Positions 1 through 10,600 of a stretch of DNA of 64,000 nt are shown piece by piece. Position numbers and translations under genes: made by a program. The notes beneath the pieces were generated by a model. It saw only the letters and a list, made by a program, of their open reading frames with translations. It was not told where the DNA came from and searched no databases. How positions within the stretch are numbered: position 1 is the first letter of the stretch; each line of letters begins with the position of its first letter. The DNA is from Nautilus pompilius (lineage: Eukaryota > Mollusca > Cephalopoda > Nautilida > Nautilidae), in NCBI GenBank assembly GCA_018389105.1, contig JACATO010001715.1, positions 20,633 to 84,632 of the forward strand, written 5' to 3'.

Positions 1-2
1 TC

Positions 3-686
3 TTTGGACGAATCGCCCAGAAAAAGCCATTGATCAGCAACAAGAACAGGCGCATCCGCATAGCATGGGCTAAAGCGCACAAAAACTGGACCAAAGTTCA
101 ATGGGCTAGAGTTCTCTTTTCCGACGAAACGATGATCATGCGCATTCACAGTGCTGGCCGAGTATATGTCCGACGTTACCATGGCGAAAAATACGATATA
201 AAGTGCACCCGGCCGACGGTACAGGCCGGAGGAGGATCGTTGATGGTCTGGAGGTGTATGAGCGCGGCGGGACCAGGCCCTCTCAAGTTGATCAGGGGCA
301 GAGCGACCGCTCAGACCTACTGCAATTTACTGAGGGATGTCGTCGTCGACTACATCGACGAGACCATGCCAGTCACCGCCATCTTCCAGCACGACAATGC
401 CCCGATCCACTCCGCCAGAGTCGTCACTTCCCTCACCACCCAACTAGGAATGGATGTCATGCGCTGGCCGCCCCAAAGTCCGGATCTCAACCCAATCGAA
501 AATGCCTGGAAGCAGCTGAAGGCCAAGGTGGCCAAACACAAGAATCTCGACCAAGACCAATTCTGGCAGGCCGTCGAGAAAAGCTGGCAGGAAATGGCGA
601 ATTCCGGCTGCCTTCGTTTGGTCGAATCAATGCCTCGTCGTTGTCGAGAAGTGATCAGAAATCACGGATACCCCACCCACTACTAG
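3..686 (+). CDS. Tc1-type (DD34E) transposase, 5' end cut by window
   Basis: The reading frame is open from the window edge to a TAG stop, so this is the C-terminal two thirds of a cut-and-paste transposase. The catalytic triad is visible. The first Asp is in FSDE, the second in FQHDNAPIHSA and the Glu in SPDLNPIENAW, with 34 residues between the second Asp and the Glu. That is the DD34E spacing of the Tc1 branch of Tc1/mariner. The C-terminal part carries the usual SMPRRCREVI motif just before the stop. There are no internal stops or frameshifts in about 228 residues, against a usual full length near 340. The copy is therefore young or still selected. The N-terminal helix-turn-helix DNA-binding part lies outside the window. 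The protein would act in the nucleus on its own terminal repeats. Confidence 0.93.
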   Translation, partial: FGRIAQKKPLISNKNRRIRIAWAKAHKNWTKVQWARVLFSDETMIMRIHSAGRVYVRRYHGEKYDIKCTRPTVQAGGGSLMVWRCMSAAGPGPLKLIRGRATAQTYCNLLRDVVVDYIDETMPVTAIFQHDNAPIHSARVVTSLTTQLGMDVMRWPPQSPDLNPIENAWKQLKAKVAKHKNLDQDQFWQAVEKSWQEMANSGCLRLVESMPRRCREVIRNHGYPTHY

Positions 687-972
687 TCATTTGATCATTT
701 CCATGCCTTTTTTCGATTGTAATTTGGAATGTTGAAAAATATTTACGGTTTTGCTCACTGTTCAAACTCTTTTGTCGCGGTACAAATCGGACATTGCCGT
801 ATTTTTTCCAGAGAACATGTAAACATATAGCACGTGTTGCTTTTATACATCGTGAAGGCATGTTTTGTGTATATAATATACAATGTGATGGGTATTTAAA
901 TGCGTTTGTTAAAACGAGGGAGCTCAAACATCAATTTCACAGCAAGTGTCCCAACTCTTTTGTCCGGCACTG
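687..972 (+). mobile_element. Right end of the Tc1 element with doubled (IR/DR-like) terminal repeat
   Basis: Non-coding right end of the element. The outer terminal repeat (about 948-972) ends in CCGGCACTG followed by the TA target dinucleotide at 973-974, as expected for Tc1. A second, very similar motif (AAACTCTTTTGTCGCGG) lies inside at about 760-783, in the same orientation. Two transposase-binding direct repeats inside one end resemble the IR/DR organisation of Sleeping Beauty-like elements. The left end is outside the window. Confidence 0.75.
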
Positions 973-974
973 TA

Positions 975-1062
975 ATCTAATGCATACGTTTAGTTAGGAA
1001 TTACTGGTGCTGTAACTACTGTAGCAACTAGCCTCAGTTCTCCATTACTACACAACTAGACG
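975..1062. repeat. MITE family B fragment (AATTACTGG type)
   Basis: The stretch TTTAGTTAGGAATTACTGG and the following CTGTAAC...TAGCAACTAGCCTC recur, diverged, near 12600-12700, 55560-55700 and 58495-58610. The 55.6 kb copy is a complete palindrome, so this looks like one arm of a non-autonomous palindromic element. The Tc1 element inserted directly at its edge. Confidence 0.5.
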
Positions 1063-1581
1063 ATCTACGAGACAAATATGAGAGGCAGCTGCATAAAGAA
1101 AAACACAAAAAACTTTGTTCTGACAGCTTCATTTGATTATTTTAACAAAATTTTGAATAAATACGGAATTTAAGTAACTTTCTAAAAGGACACTGTAATA
1201 CTTTACATTATAAACATAATGTGTTATCTTAATTAAAATTTACCACATTAACTTATATTATGAGATAATCGGATAAAATATAAGCCAAAATTAAATTTAC
1301 TGTAGTATTAAAAGCACTAAAGTGAAAGTTAATGCACAAAAGAATGTATTATATTATACTACTGATGATGAAAATAATATTTATAATTCATACCACATGT
1401 TTAGAAAAACTACAAAGGCTTGCCTTCTCTCGCACACTCTTCATTAGAAATTCTACTTTTAAGACATTTCTTTCTGCCAAAAGTTATTTTGCCTTGAAGA
1501 ATTTTCTCTGACTTCAGAAACTCCGTGTAACTGCTAATGTAAGTTAGAATCTAGAGCATGTACAATATATAAAAAATTATA
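1063..1581. other. AT-rich spacer without recognised feature
   Basis: Low-complexity AT-rich DNA between two Tc1 elements. I see no coding frame, RNA gene or terminal repeat in it. Confidence 0.6.
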
Positions 1582-2955
1582 CAGTGACGGACAAAAGTTT
1601 AAGAACGATGGTAGAACAAACATAAACTGACACACAAAACATGTAAAAATAAATATTCCAGTTGCACTGATAGAAAAGCAATTGCTTGTTCTTTCGATTG
1701 AAATATATATACATCAACATGATCGGTAGTAAATGTTTTGCATAAGCTTAATTTTCTTAAATTATGATGAAATTTCATGGCAACAAAAGTTTAAAAATGA
1801 ATTTAAAATATTTGAAATTTCGTCACAAAACTCAATTTTTAGAGATTACATGCGATAAACAGATCAAGTGAGTATTAGTTTTTGGTTGCACAGCCATAAA
1901 CATTAATCACAACCAGACAGCGCTTATGCATGGAGTCCGCAAGACTAATACACCAGTCTATGCAAATATAGGACCAATCGACTGAATAATTTGAAACAAT
2001 CGATCTACATATTTCTAGGCTTTTTTCATCTTAATAACTTTGTCTATATCGTTCAATGGATTCTCTGTTGAATTCTAATCAGGACTTTGAGAGCTGGAGT
2101 TTTCTGATCTGCGAGACGCTGCTGATGATGGCGGCCAAATGTTTCGGATCGTTATCATTGTTGGAAAATCCAGTTGAGAGGGAGGCCGCTCTCAGAATAT
2201 GGTTCTAGTATACTGATAAAAGTGTCCAGTTAAACAAACCGATCTATTATTCCCTGGATATGATGAATGGGGCCAGTCTATTTTTTTGGTAAAAAACATC
2301 CCCATACAGTAATGGGACGCGCCCCAACCTTTGATCGTCGGCTTAATTTACTTCAAATGGAAAGCTTCACCAATATTCTCGCCGCACATAAGTCCGACCA
2401 TTCTATCCAAGTCTCCGGCACCGTGATTCGTCGGACGAGAGAACCCTGCCCAGATTTCCGGGATCCAATGCACTTGGCCTTGGTGTACTGATAACGGGCC
2501 CTTCGATTCTTGGGCAACACACTCCTTCCATTAGAAATTCCAAAGCCGTTTCTGGACACTTTTCTTAGAAACCGATAGGTCCCCCGAATCTCTTAAAGTG
2601 TCAACGGACGTCTCGTGCAAGTCCATTTCGGACGGTTGATTTGGCGGTTTTTTCCAAACATTAATTTTTGGAGGTCTTTCGCTTCTATGGCATTCGATGT
2701 AGCCGTACAGCTTCCAGGCCAGATAAAAAGTTGTTTTACTGCATTAGACCTGCTTAGCAATCTCGAGATATGAGAGATTCTATTTGCGGCAACTCCACGA
2801 TCCGATCCCATTCCATTGGACTGATGTTGGTTTTTTTAATCCATTGTGGGATGCTAAAAACGTTAAGCTCTAGTTTACTGTGTTCTTTTGGTTGTCCAAA
2901 AAATCACAAATATAAGCAGTTGACGTTGGCGTTCTTAAACGTTTGTCCGCTACTG
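1582..2955 (-). mobile_element. Decayed Tc1-like element with both terminal repeats
   Basis: The left end begins CAGTGACGGACAAAAGTTTA after TA. The right end, read on the minus strand, begins CAGTAGCGGACAAACGTTTA after TA. These ends define an element of about 1.37 kb, a normal Tc1 length. Between them, the minus strand carries a broken Tc1 transposase. The two copies of the end have drifted apart, and the gene is full of stops, so the element is old and immobile by itself. Confidence 0.85.
1880..2811 (-). pseudogene. Broken Tc1 transposase of the 1582-2955 element
   Basis: On the minus strand, pieces of a Tc1 transposase appear in the right order but in different frames. A helix-turn-helix-like start is at about 2811-2593 (GVAANRISHISRLLSRS). 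A second DNA-binding stretch is at 2559-2353. A core piece with VWGCF-like residues (here GMFFTKKIDWPHS) lies near 2330-2260. The C-terminal MHKRCLVVINVYG motif lies near 1940-1885. At least three frameshifts and several stops separate them. The region around the catalytic second Asp is badly eroded. No function is expected. Confidence 0.75.
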
Positions 2956-3758
2956 TACACTGTAAAGCTAGTTAATGGGGTTTTTATAATTAACGCTATT
3001 TGTGCATATAATGGTTGATTACGCCTTTCTCGTGTATTAAGTTAGCCAAAATAAATAAATAAGGGAAAGAATGATTGTAAACGAAGATAATGAAGACAAA
3101 TCCCTGACATTTTACCATTGTAGGCTTGCTTACAGCAGTCGCCAGAACATCTTATTTTACTTCCAATTAAAAGATCCGTTGGGTTCGCGCCAGAATCGAT
3201 TGTGCTTCCTGAACAAAGTTCATACATCTCCGGAGTTCTGATAGATAATCTCTGAGCAGTGCTCTCTCGCTTTCTGCTATTCCACTTGTGTACAGAATCG
3301 AGCCTGACCAGTTCTTTGAGTGATTCACATGAACACAGCGTCTTATTTGAGCTGCTGTCTAGAGTCAGCCACTACGCGATCCCTGCTCGCTTTCCGTCCC
3401 CTAAATTGCCAACAGCAGTTCTGCGGCAATGCTGTCTTCCTTAATCCGGTCCGTTTTGCCACATCCGGGGACGCCGGACGACATTGTCCACTTCCCGCGT
3501 GACGTAGTACGAGCTTCCCAGTTAATGGCAACTTGATAGTTCGTGCGGGGTTCTCGTATTAAGATGTAGAGCTCTGGAAATAAGCTGGACCAGACACGAT
3601 AATCCACCAACACCGGCACCGTAACACTTTCCGAACGTTAAACGCTTCCGCGTATTTGTACTAACTCCATACGCATAAACTGATTAGAAACTAATGAAAG
3701 GTAAAAAATTAAAATGAGAGATATGACGTCAGTACAGAGAGAGATATGACGTCAGTAC

Positions 3759-3791
<33 letters not shown>

Positions 3792-4407
3792 AGAGTTACA
3801 TCCTCGATGGATATATACAGATATTTTATGGAAGATTTCCAGTGAAGTATTTTCTTTCACTTTTCTGAGATACTAGAATACGCAGAAGTTTTGTCGTTTG
3901 TTTTTTTTTTTTTAAATCCCGTTTCGTTTGCTCGTCCGGTTTCTAGTTTTAATTCTAAACAGACCTCCATCGCTTAATGCTATTGTAGCTTGTGTTTGTT
4001 TTTCTCTTCCTCAAATGAAAAGCCGAGAAGTGCGTTAACGACGCCGTTCTGAGGAGAAGCTTAGCCAGCCAAACCCAACTCACACCGCGAGACAGACAGA
4101 CAGACTCTCTCTCCCCTCCCCCCCCACCCCATCTCCTCCCCGAGTTGGTTCAGTCTTTGTCCCGGTAAAATTGTAAAACCCGGATTGGCTCGGGCTCTGC
4201 TAACCGCAGATACGGCGTTTCAGGGCGAAGAACGGTTTTGACCAAATTGATTTCATTAACAAAACTATAGCCAAGTTTTCATCTCCGGTCTTTCTTTTGT
4301 TTCTTTCTTTTCTTTTTTTTTTTTTTTTCATCAATTTTTGTTCAAAGCATTTCTTTGCCTCGAGATTTATTCGCTCCTTCCCCTCCCCCTTTATTTCGCT
4401 TCGCTAG
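2956..4407. other. Non-coding sequence upstream of first visible CUB exon
   Basis: Probably intron of the CUB gene, because the exon at 4408 begins in the middle of a CUB domain. I could not find the exon for the first half of that domain here. The region holds a tandem 23-bp duplication with the unit ATATGACGTCAGTACAGAGA plus GAG (3721-3766), a GA microsatellite, and a long pyrimidine-rich tract before the 4407 acceptor. Confidence 0.5.
3721..3795. repeat. 23-bp tandem duplication running into (GA)n
   Basis: Two adjacent copies of a 23-bp unit containing the CRE-like core TGACGTCA are followed directly by about 38 bp of GA dinucleotides with one interruption. Confidence 0.85.
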
Positions 4408-4638
4408 GTTCTCCGTCTAGTGTTTACCCACTTTACCTTGGATACCCATCTGGGGATCCTTGCGGCCCGAGGAATGACTGGCTGAAGATACAAGAAAGAT
4501 TGCCCGACAGTAAAATAGAAACATTTTGCGCCGGACCTCATACCAAAGAGATAATCAGTAAAACCAACAACATCAGCTTGCTGTTTCACACAAATTCCAA
4601 CCACGACTCTCAGGGATTCCGTATCTTTTTTAACGCAG
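4408..4638 (+). CDS. CUB gene exon a: C-terminal half of CUB domain 1
   Basis: The exon follows a strong polypyrimidine tract and TTCGCTAG acceptor, and ends at GCAG|gtaagc. It encodes 77 residues, entering and leaving in phase 1. [22 protein letters not shown] and SLLFHTN...QGFRIFF match the second half of a CUB fold: a Cys pair, the aromatic-hydrophobic D-x-L-x-I strand and the closing GF-x-I-x-F strand. Symmetric phase 1 is typical of shuffled extracellular modules. Confidence 0.8.
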
Positions 4639-7600
4639 GTAAGCGGGTAGACAATTTGTTTAATTTTCAAATTAAAAAAAAAAAAAACTTTATTATTGCA
4701 TTGCTGATTAAAAAATAAATTTATTTACAAAGTATCTCAATTGCATTAAACATTTCTGGGGAATGAATTTTTCATTACATGCCTTTTATTTTCGGTTAGT
4801 TTAGACTTCCTTTTTAGTGACGTCAGGCTGTTCATCCAATGAAATATTAGATAACTGTGACGCCAGTAGCTAAACAAATTTATGAATTTTACAATATATA
4901 TTTTTATTCAAAAATTGTTTTATTTATATTTTCAGGTTTTAATAGCGTTTTACGAAATAAATTTTAATTAAACTTATGTATTTTGTTTGCAGCCTTCTTT
5001 TTTTTTAGATTTTGGAATAATTAGGAATTTATTTTGACTACTAATAAAATTATCGTCGAATACAGATGTTCGGCAGCCAAGGCAACGACTTTCTGCCTGC
5101 TGTTGCCGCAGCACTTCGAACATCATGGCGATCGAAATAGAGATGGCCGAAATGTTTGAAAATAAACATTCTTGGTAAATTCTGCTCAGTTACAAAGGAA
5201 ACGCGAATGCTAAGTGGGGCTGTGACAATATTTTTGTTAAGCATACGCGCGAGCTGACAAAGGCTTGTCTTGTGGCCCTTCATGAGCATGGTAATTTTAC
5301 TGGCTGGCTCACGTCATGTGACAGCGCCGTCCACCAGTTAGGAACGAGCATGTGACGCAAAACGTACAGCTGTCATGGTTACGCGTCTCGTTTCCGTCCC
5401 TCACGTAGCGCCCCGAGTGCGCGGTGGTGGGGAGGAAAGAGAATGCATAGCGACAAGGATCGCTGCAGCTGCTCGTGGGTTTAGGGGGAAGCTGAGATAA
5501 CGCTCTTATCCGGTTGTTTAGTCGCATTCAACAGGTTTTTCCACTGTTTCGTGTTGTGTGTGTGTGTGCGTGTGTGTGCGTGCGTGCGTGTGCGCGTGTG
5601 TGCGTGTGTGCGCGTGTGTGTGTGTGTGCGGTGTGTGTGTCGTGTGCGCGCGGGTGCGTGTGTGTGTGTGTGTGTGCGCGCGAGTGTGTGTGTGTGTGCG
5701 TGCTGTGTGCGATGCGTGCGTGTGTGTGTGCGCCGCGCGCATGAAGAAAGATTCTGCTTGGCGCTCCAAACCGTTCATCCTCTGCCGCACTCAGTTGTTA
5801 CCAGCGCGTCGATCTGATACCTCAGTGTTTCTTTCCCGGTGAGCACGACGTGGCTCCTTAGGCGCCATCTAGCGCCTCCCGACATCGTGGAGTTGTGTCG
5901 GTCGCTGAGAAACTTGTGCGGAACCAGTCATTTTACAACGGTACGGCTTCCTGTTGGTACCAAGCCAACTGTGGCGATTCTTCTGTAACTGAATAAACTG
6001 ATATATTAATGACTTGTGTTTTTTTTTTATATATATATAACTATATTTCTAAAGCTGAGACTTTTATAATTTCAGGTAAAGTGGTCTATCGTAATGTTGC
6101 ATGCCAATTGTACGTTAATATCTTGGTTTTCTTTGTTTGTCTTTTTCAATTCTACGCATTTTTTGAGTAAACATATTCGCTAGTTCTTAAAACCAGAGAC
6201 GATGATGTTCTGAACAGAATGAAAGGTGATTTTTAGAAAAAACAAATGAAAACGAAAGAAATGCGAAAATCTTGGCTTCTGCATTGTAATTTAATATAAA
6301 AACTTTAACCATTTTTCTTTCGATTTCGTTTGTTTTGTACTATTGCTTCAAGATCAGTCGTATTTTTTTTAAATTTAAAACCTTACTTATGTACATTCCA
6401 GGAACCAAACAAAATCCGGAAGATAATGTAAAAAATTTCCATTATCTTCCGTGTTTTGATTTATTGTGCACGGGGAACGTTGTTCAACTGAAACTCGGCT
6501 GAACTCGATTATAGCATTTCTATGTCAGTCGGGGTTTTGTTGAACGTCCGTAATAATGTGCACACACACGCACACACCGACACACGTGTGTGTGTGTGTG
6601 TGTTTTGTTTTAGTTACAAATTTATACCACTTTAATAACTGGCGCAAAGTCTGTATCTGTTTTTTCTCTCTTGTTGTTGATTTCTTCTCATCTTTACTCT
6701 TAATTCAGATCTTCTGGTATGTTACCCATTACTGGCTCTATTGATTAACAGGGGTTAAAAACAAACCGAGAAAGTCCCACTTCTGCTAAAACAAGCTCTG
6801 CTGGCTAGTTTAAAATTTAAATTTCAATCCTAAGTTTACCGTTATTACCGCACTTGGTTTGGGTGAGCTCCCCGTGGTCGCTTAGTTTACTTTCATTTTC
6901 ATAAAAAAAGAGAGATTGTTTTGTTCTTCTAATAAAACACCCGCTGTGCACAGGGATAAAATATGTATATCAACTATTTAAAAACCATATACCGATATAC
7001 AGGTGGTAATTAGGTTTTTCATAGCCAAAGATTATTCTCTGTAGAATTATATTATAACCATTGTTTTCTGGAGGTTAGTATTTTGCGTTATTTTGTATGG
7101 TAACTGAATCTATTGTAAAGCCCTTTAATTAGCTGTCTAACTTTGTTCTGACATCACATCTATTCTCAACCGAGATTCAGCATCATCATATTGCTTTCTG
7201 CAATCCTCAGGAATAATTACTCGGCGTATAATTAAATAGACGAGATCAATTTATTCCTTTGTGATAAAAGTTGCGGAATACTCGTCAATTTTCTACAAAG
7301 AAAGAGAAGAAAACAAAACCAAAAAACTGTCAATTCAGAATTCAAATTTAATTGGTGATGGTCTTCACTCTTGCTTCAGACTCCGGAAGCAACACGTGGC
7401 CCGACTTTGAGCGATTACGTTCACCAAGATAGAGTCACTCACTTGATTAACCCTTAAGTCACCAAGGATATCCCCGCTTTAGCGTCTTCTGAGATAATTA
7501 CATCTACTGTATTAATGAGTGTCGTGAAGACCAGGGGGCGCTGTTTTAATTTTAATATTCTTTTGCGTCGTCATGAATGAAACGCAGGTATTCTAGAATT

Positions 7601-10600
7601 TTTGGGACTAAATTCATCGGCTAATTATGCTTATGGTTGTCAGTGTAGCTAATAAAAAGGCTGTGACGCATCTTATTTTCATTTGTATACCCGCCAGTTT
7701 CTTTCAGGTATTTTTTGGTAAAGTATGTAAAACGTTATTTGCTACTAAATAATAATTTTCAACCTTTATTGTTTCAAATTGAAAAGTTACTCATTTTCAA
7801 AAATTACGCAGTATATTGTGGGAATATATGAATCAGCTCTTAAAAACACCGATATTAGGTAGTTTGAGATTATTTTATAGTTATATGGCATATTGCAGTT
7901 AAAATGCCGATCAGTCGATTATACTTTTTATTCTTCGGAATTTTGTTATAAAAGCATTTCTCATTACTGTGTTTCTTAAAAATCTTGTGGAGAATACAGA
8001 AAACTTCTACCACTGTCTCTAAATTCGGAAGAGAATAACTGAAAGAAAATATAAACGTTTTTATATGTTATCTATTTAGAAGAAGAAAAAAATAGAACAT
8101 ATTTTATGTCATTCGGTGACCCAAAAGAGTTTAATTCTGAAGGAAAAAAGCATCTTTTCTTTATCTATGCCTGACTGACATAAAAGAGCGGCTTATTATT
8201 TATGCACAATATTGACACGACATTAAATGTGTCCGTGACTCTATTATACTGGGAACGTTCAAATGAACCCCGGCGGGATATCATTATGGCGATGCTGTTT
8301 TGGCCGAGTTTCATTTGAACGTCCGTTTCTAGTAAATACAATGTAAAGACGTTTTTTTTTTTTTTGATTTTACGAATTATTAAAAATGAAATAGAGATAA
8401 CTTTTCGCTCAATGTGATATTGCATATGTCGGCTAAAACAGCTTCGGTTCAGAGCCGTTGTTATGGAAACTACTCGACAATTTTTGTTATCGCATCGATG
8501 ACTGGCTTCATCAATCGTTAGAAGTTAATGTGGTTCGTGGTCACAAGTTACATCCGCAGAGAATGTTAATTTATGAATAAAAATAAATAAAAAGATTACG
8601 TGTTTTCTTAATCTTAAATGTTCCGAATATTTCAGAAAAAGTAAATGGTAAACTAAATATGTGAGGTATTTTAGCTGATTAGAAATATATTCCATATTTA
8701 CTTAGCAAAGCACTGACAGCCAACACGCTGCATTAGCTTAGTTTAAACCTGATATCTTTTTTTTTTAATTGATGTTCCCAGGAGACGTGGACGTGTGTAA
8801 GACATATGAGATTTGGAAGCTTATTATTAACGCCTTTTTGATTATCTCACTGCCCGGATTGTTACAGGTCATCATCCTTTATTATGAAAACAGCTTATAT
8901 CGACTGCTACCAAATAGATGGATAACCGATTGCTGAGAACGTATTTTGTTTCGCATAATAATGTAATAATTTTGCTAACTTTTGATATTTTAGAAATATT
9001 CCCCAGTCATCAGAAAATCGTGACAGGGGATTCAAATCAGAGTTCTTTAAATTTTAAATAAAACTTTTTGTTCCTTCTTATTATTTTTTAAAAAAATTGA
9101 CGCACTATACACCATTTTTTTCTGCATCAGTAGTTCTTGTACAAGAAAACCCACAACGTTATTACGTAATTCGCCAGTGCTAACTGTACATAGTGCGCAG
9201 TTTTTGGAAACACATTATGGTATATAGTGAGATCCACTAAACGCCATTAATTGTTCGAATTCTCACGAAGGGTGCGTATAAAATGGCGTCATTTCCCTCA
9301 CTAAGCGGCGTGACGACTTGTACAGTACTTTCACAGTGACGTATCGACACTGAATGTCTGCAAAGGCCTCGCCGGTCATCGGTAGAAAAACCGCCGCCGC
9401 CACGTTCTGCAGACTGCAGGGAAAAGGTTGTGGGATTCCGCCGAATGTCTAAAGATGCCAGCTGAGCTGTGCCAAGGCTTTAGAACGGTTCTGGTGATAT
9501 TCGCCGCCAGGTGGCGCCCTGGACACGGCCGGTGGTGTCATGCTGCGATAAACGCACTCTTTCAGTGTGTCCGGTAAACACCGTGTCAGCCGGGACTTTA
9601 CAGTGTTGTTGGAAACGAGATTTTGTCAGCAGATGTCGCTTTTTTTCCCTCGCTCGTTTCTCTGGCTCTGGTCACTGCGTTGAAACCGGTCGGGCAGAAG
9701 GGATCCCGCTGGATTTCTCAAGTCAACCTGGGTGGCGATTCTTGCACGATGACTGGTTACGCATCTGTTGTCAGTAGAATCGCCCATGTCACGTTTGGTG
9801 GCGTAACGAACGTTAAGGAGCAGTTCGAAAACTGAACGCCGTTGATTGTTCTATAAGAAGGGATACGTATGGCCGGCCATATGTTATTTCAAGTGTTTGT
9901 TTTTTTTATAAATTCACTGGACCCTTTTAATGAAACGTTGCTGTTATTAAGTTCAGCAGCGTGCATTAAATAGAAAGCACACATAGGGCAGTGGATGCGG
10001 GAGGCCATCGTCACGGTTGAGCTTCAGTAGTTTGGTACCCCTATAGGAGGATGGGTTCCGCTTTACTGGCCGGAACATTAGAAACTGGAATATTGATGTA
10101 TTTAATGGCGTTCGGGGTATTTCCTTAAACTGAGTCCTGCTCTACGGTTTGTTTGTTTTTAAAAGAAAAGCTCCAGCCGTCTGGCCCGCTCTCATTTGGT
10201 TACAATAAGCTGCTTAGCTAGTGGGTAGGAATTGTCATGAAAGATTTTATTTCCTTTTTAGAATGGCCATGTAACGTTGTTTTGATGGACGATAACGGAG
10301 AATTTGCCTCCCCAAACTGGCCAAACGTTTACCCTCCGTCCACAGAGTGCCGGTGGACGATTAAAGGACGAGCTACTGCCAGGATTATATTGCGTTTTAC
10401 TACCATTGACATGGAGACGCACGGGATAGGCTACTGCGATAACGAACTCGATAGCATAGAGGTGTACGACGGCGAGGCCAGGGACGCGGAGAAAATCACC
10501 ACCATTTGCGGTGCTCAGCGTCCGACGTCTGTCGACTCGACGTCAAACACGCTGCTCGTGATCTTCCGGTCCGACGAGCGGGTCCAGATGAAAGGGTTCC

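Larger units (their letters stand above)
4639..10261 (+). other. Intron between CUB exons a and b
   Basis: A 5.6-kb intron with gtaagc donor and tttttag acceptor. It holds a long TG/CG repeat, a CA-TG palindrome, two family C mini-palindromes, a short perfect hairpin (6417-6451) and a diverged direct repeat (9239/9835). No further exon is convincing, including in the GC-richer stretch 9250-9850. Confidence 0.7.

Noticed and set aside
5514-5842. Several open frames over the TG/CG repeat, both strands
   Set aside because: Their translations are Cys-Val, Thr-His or Arg-Ala repeats produced by the dinucleotide tract.
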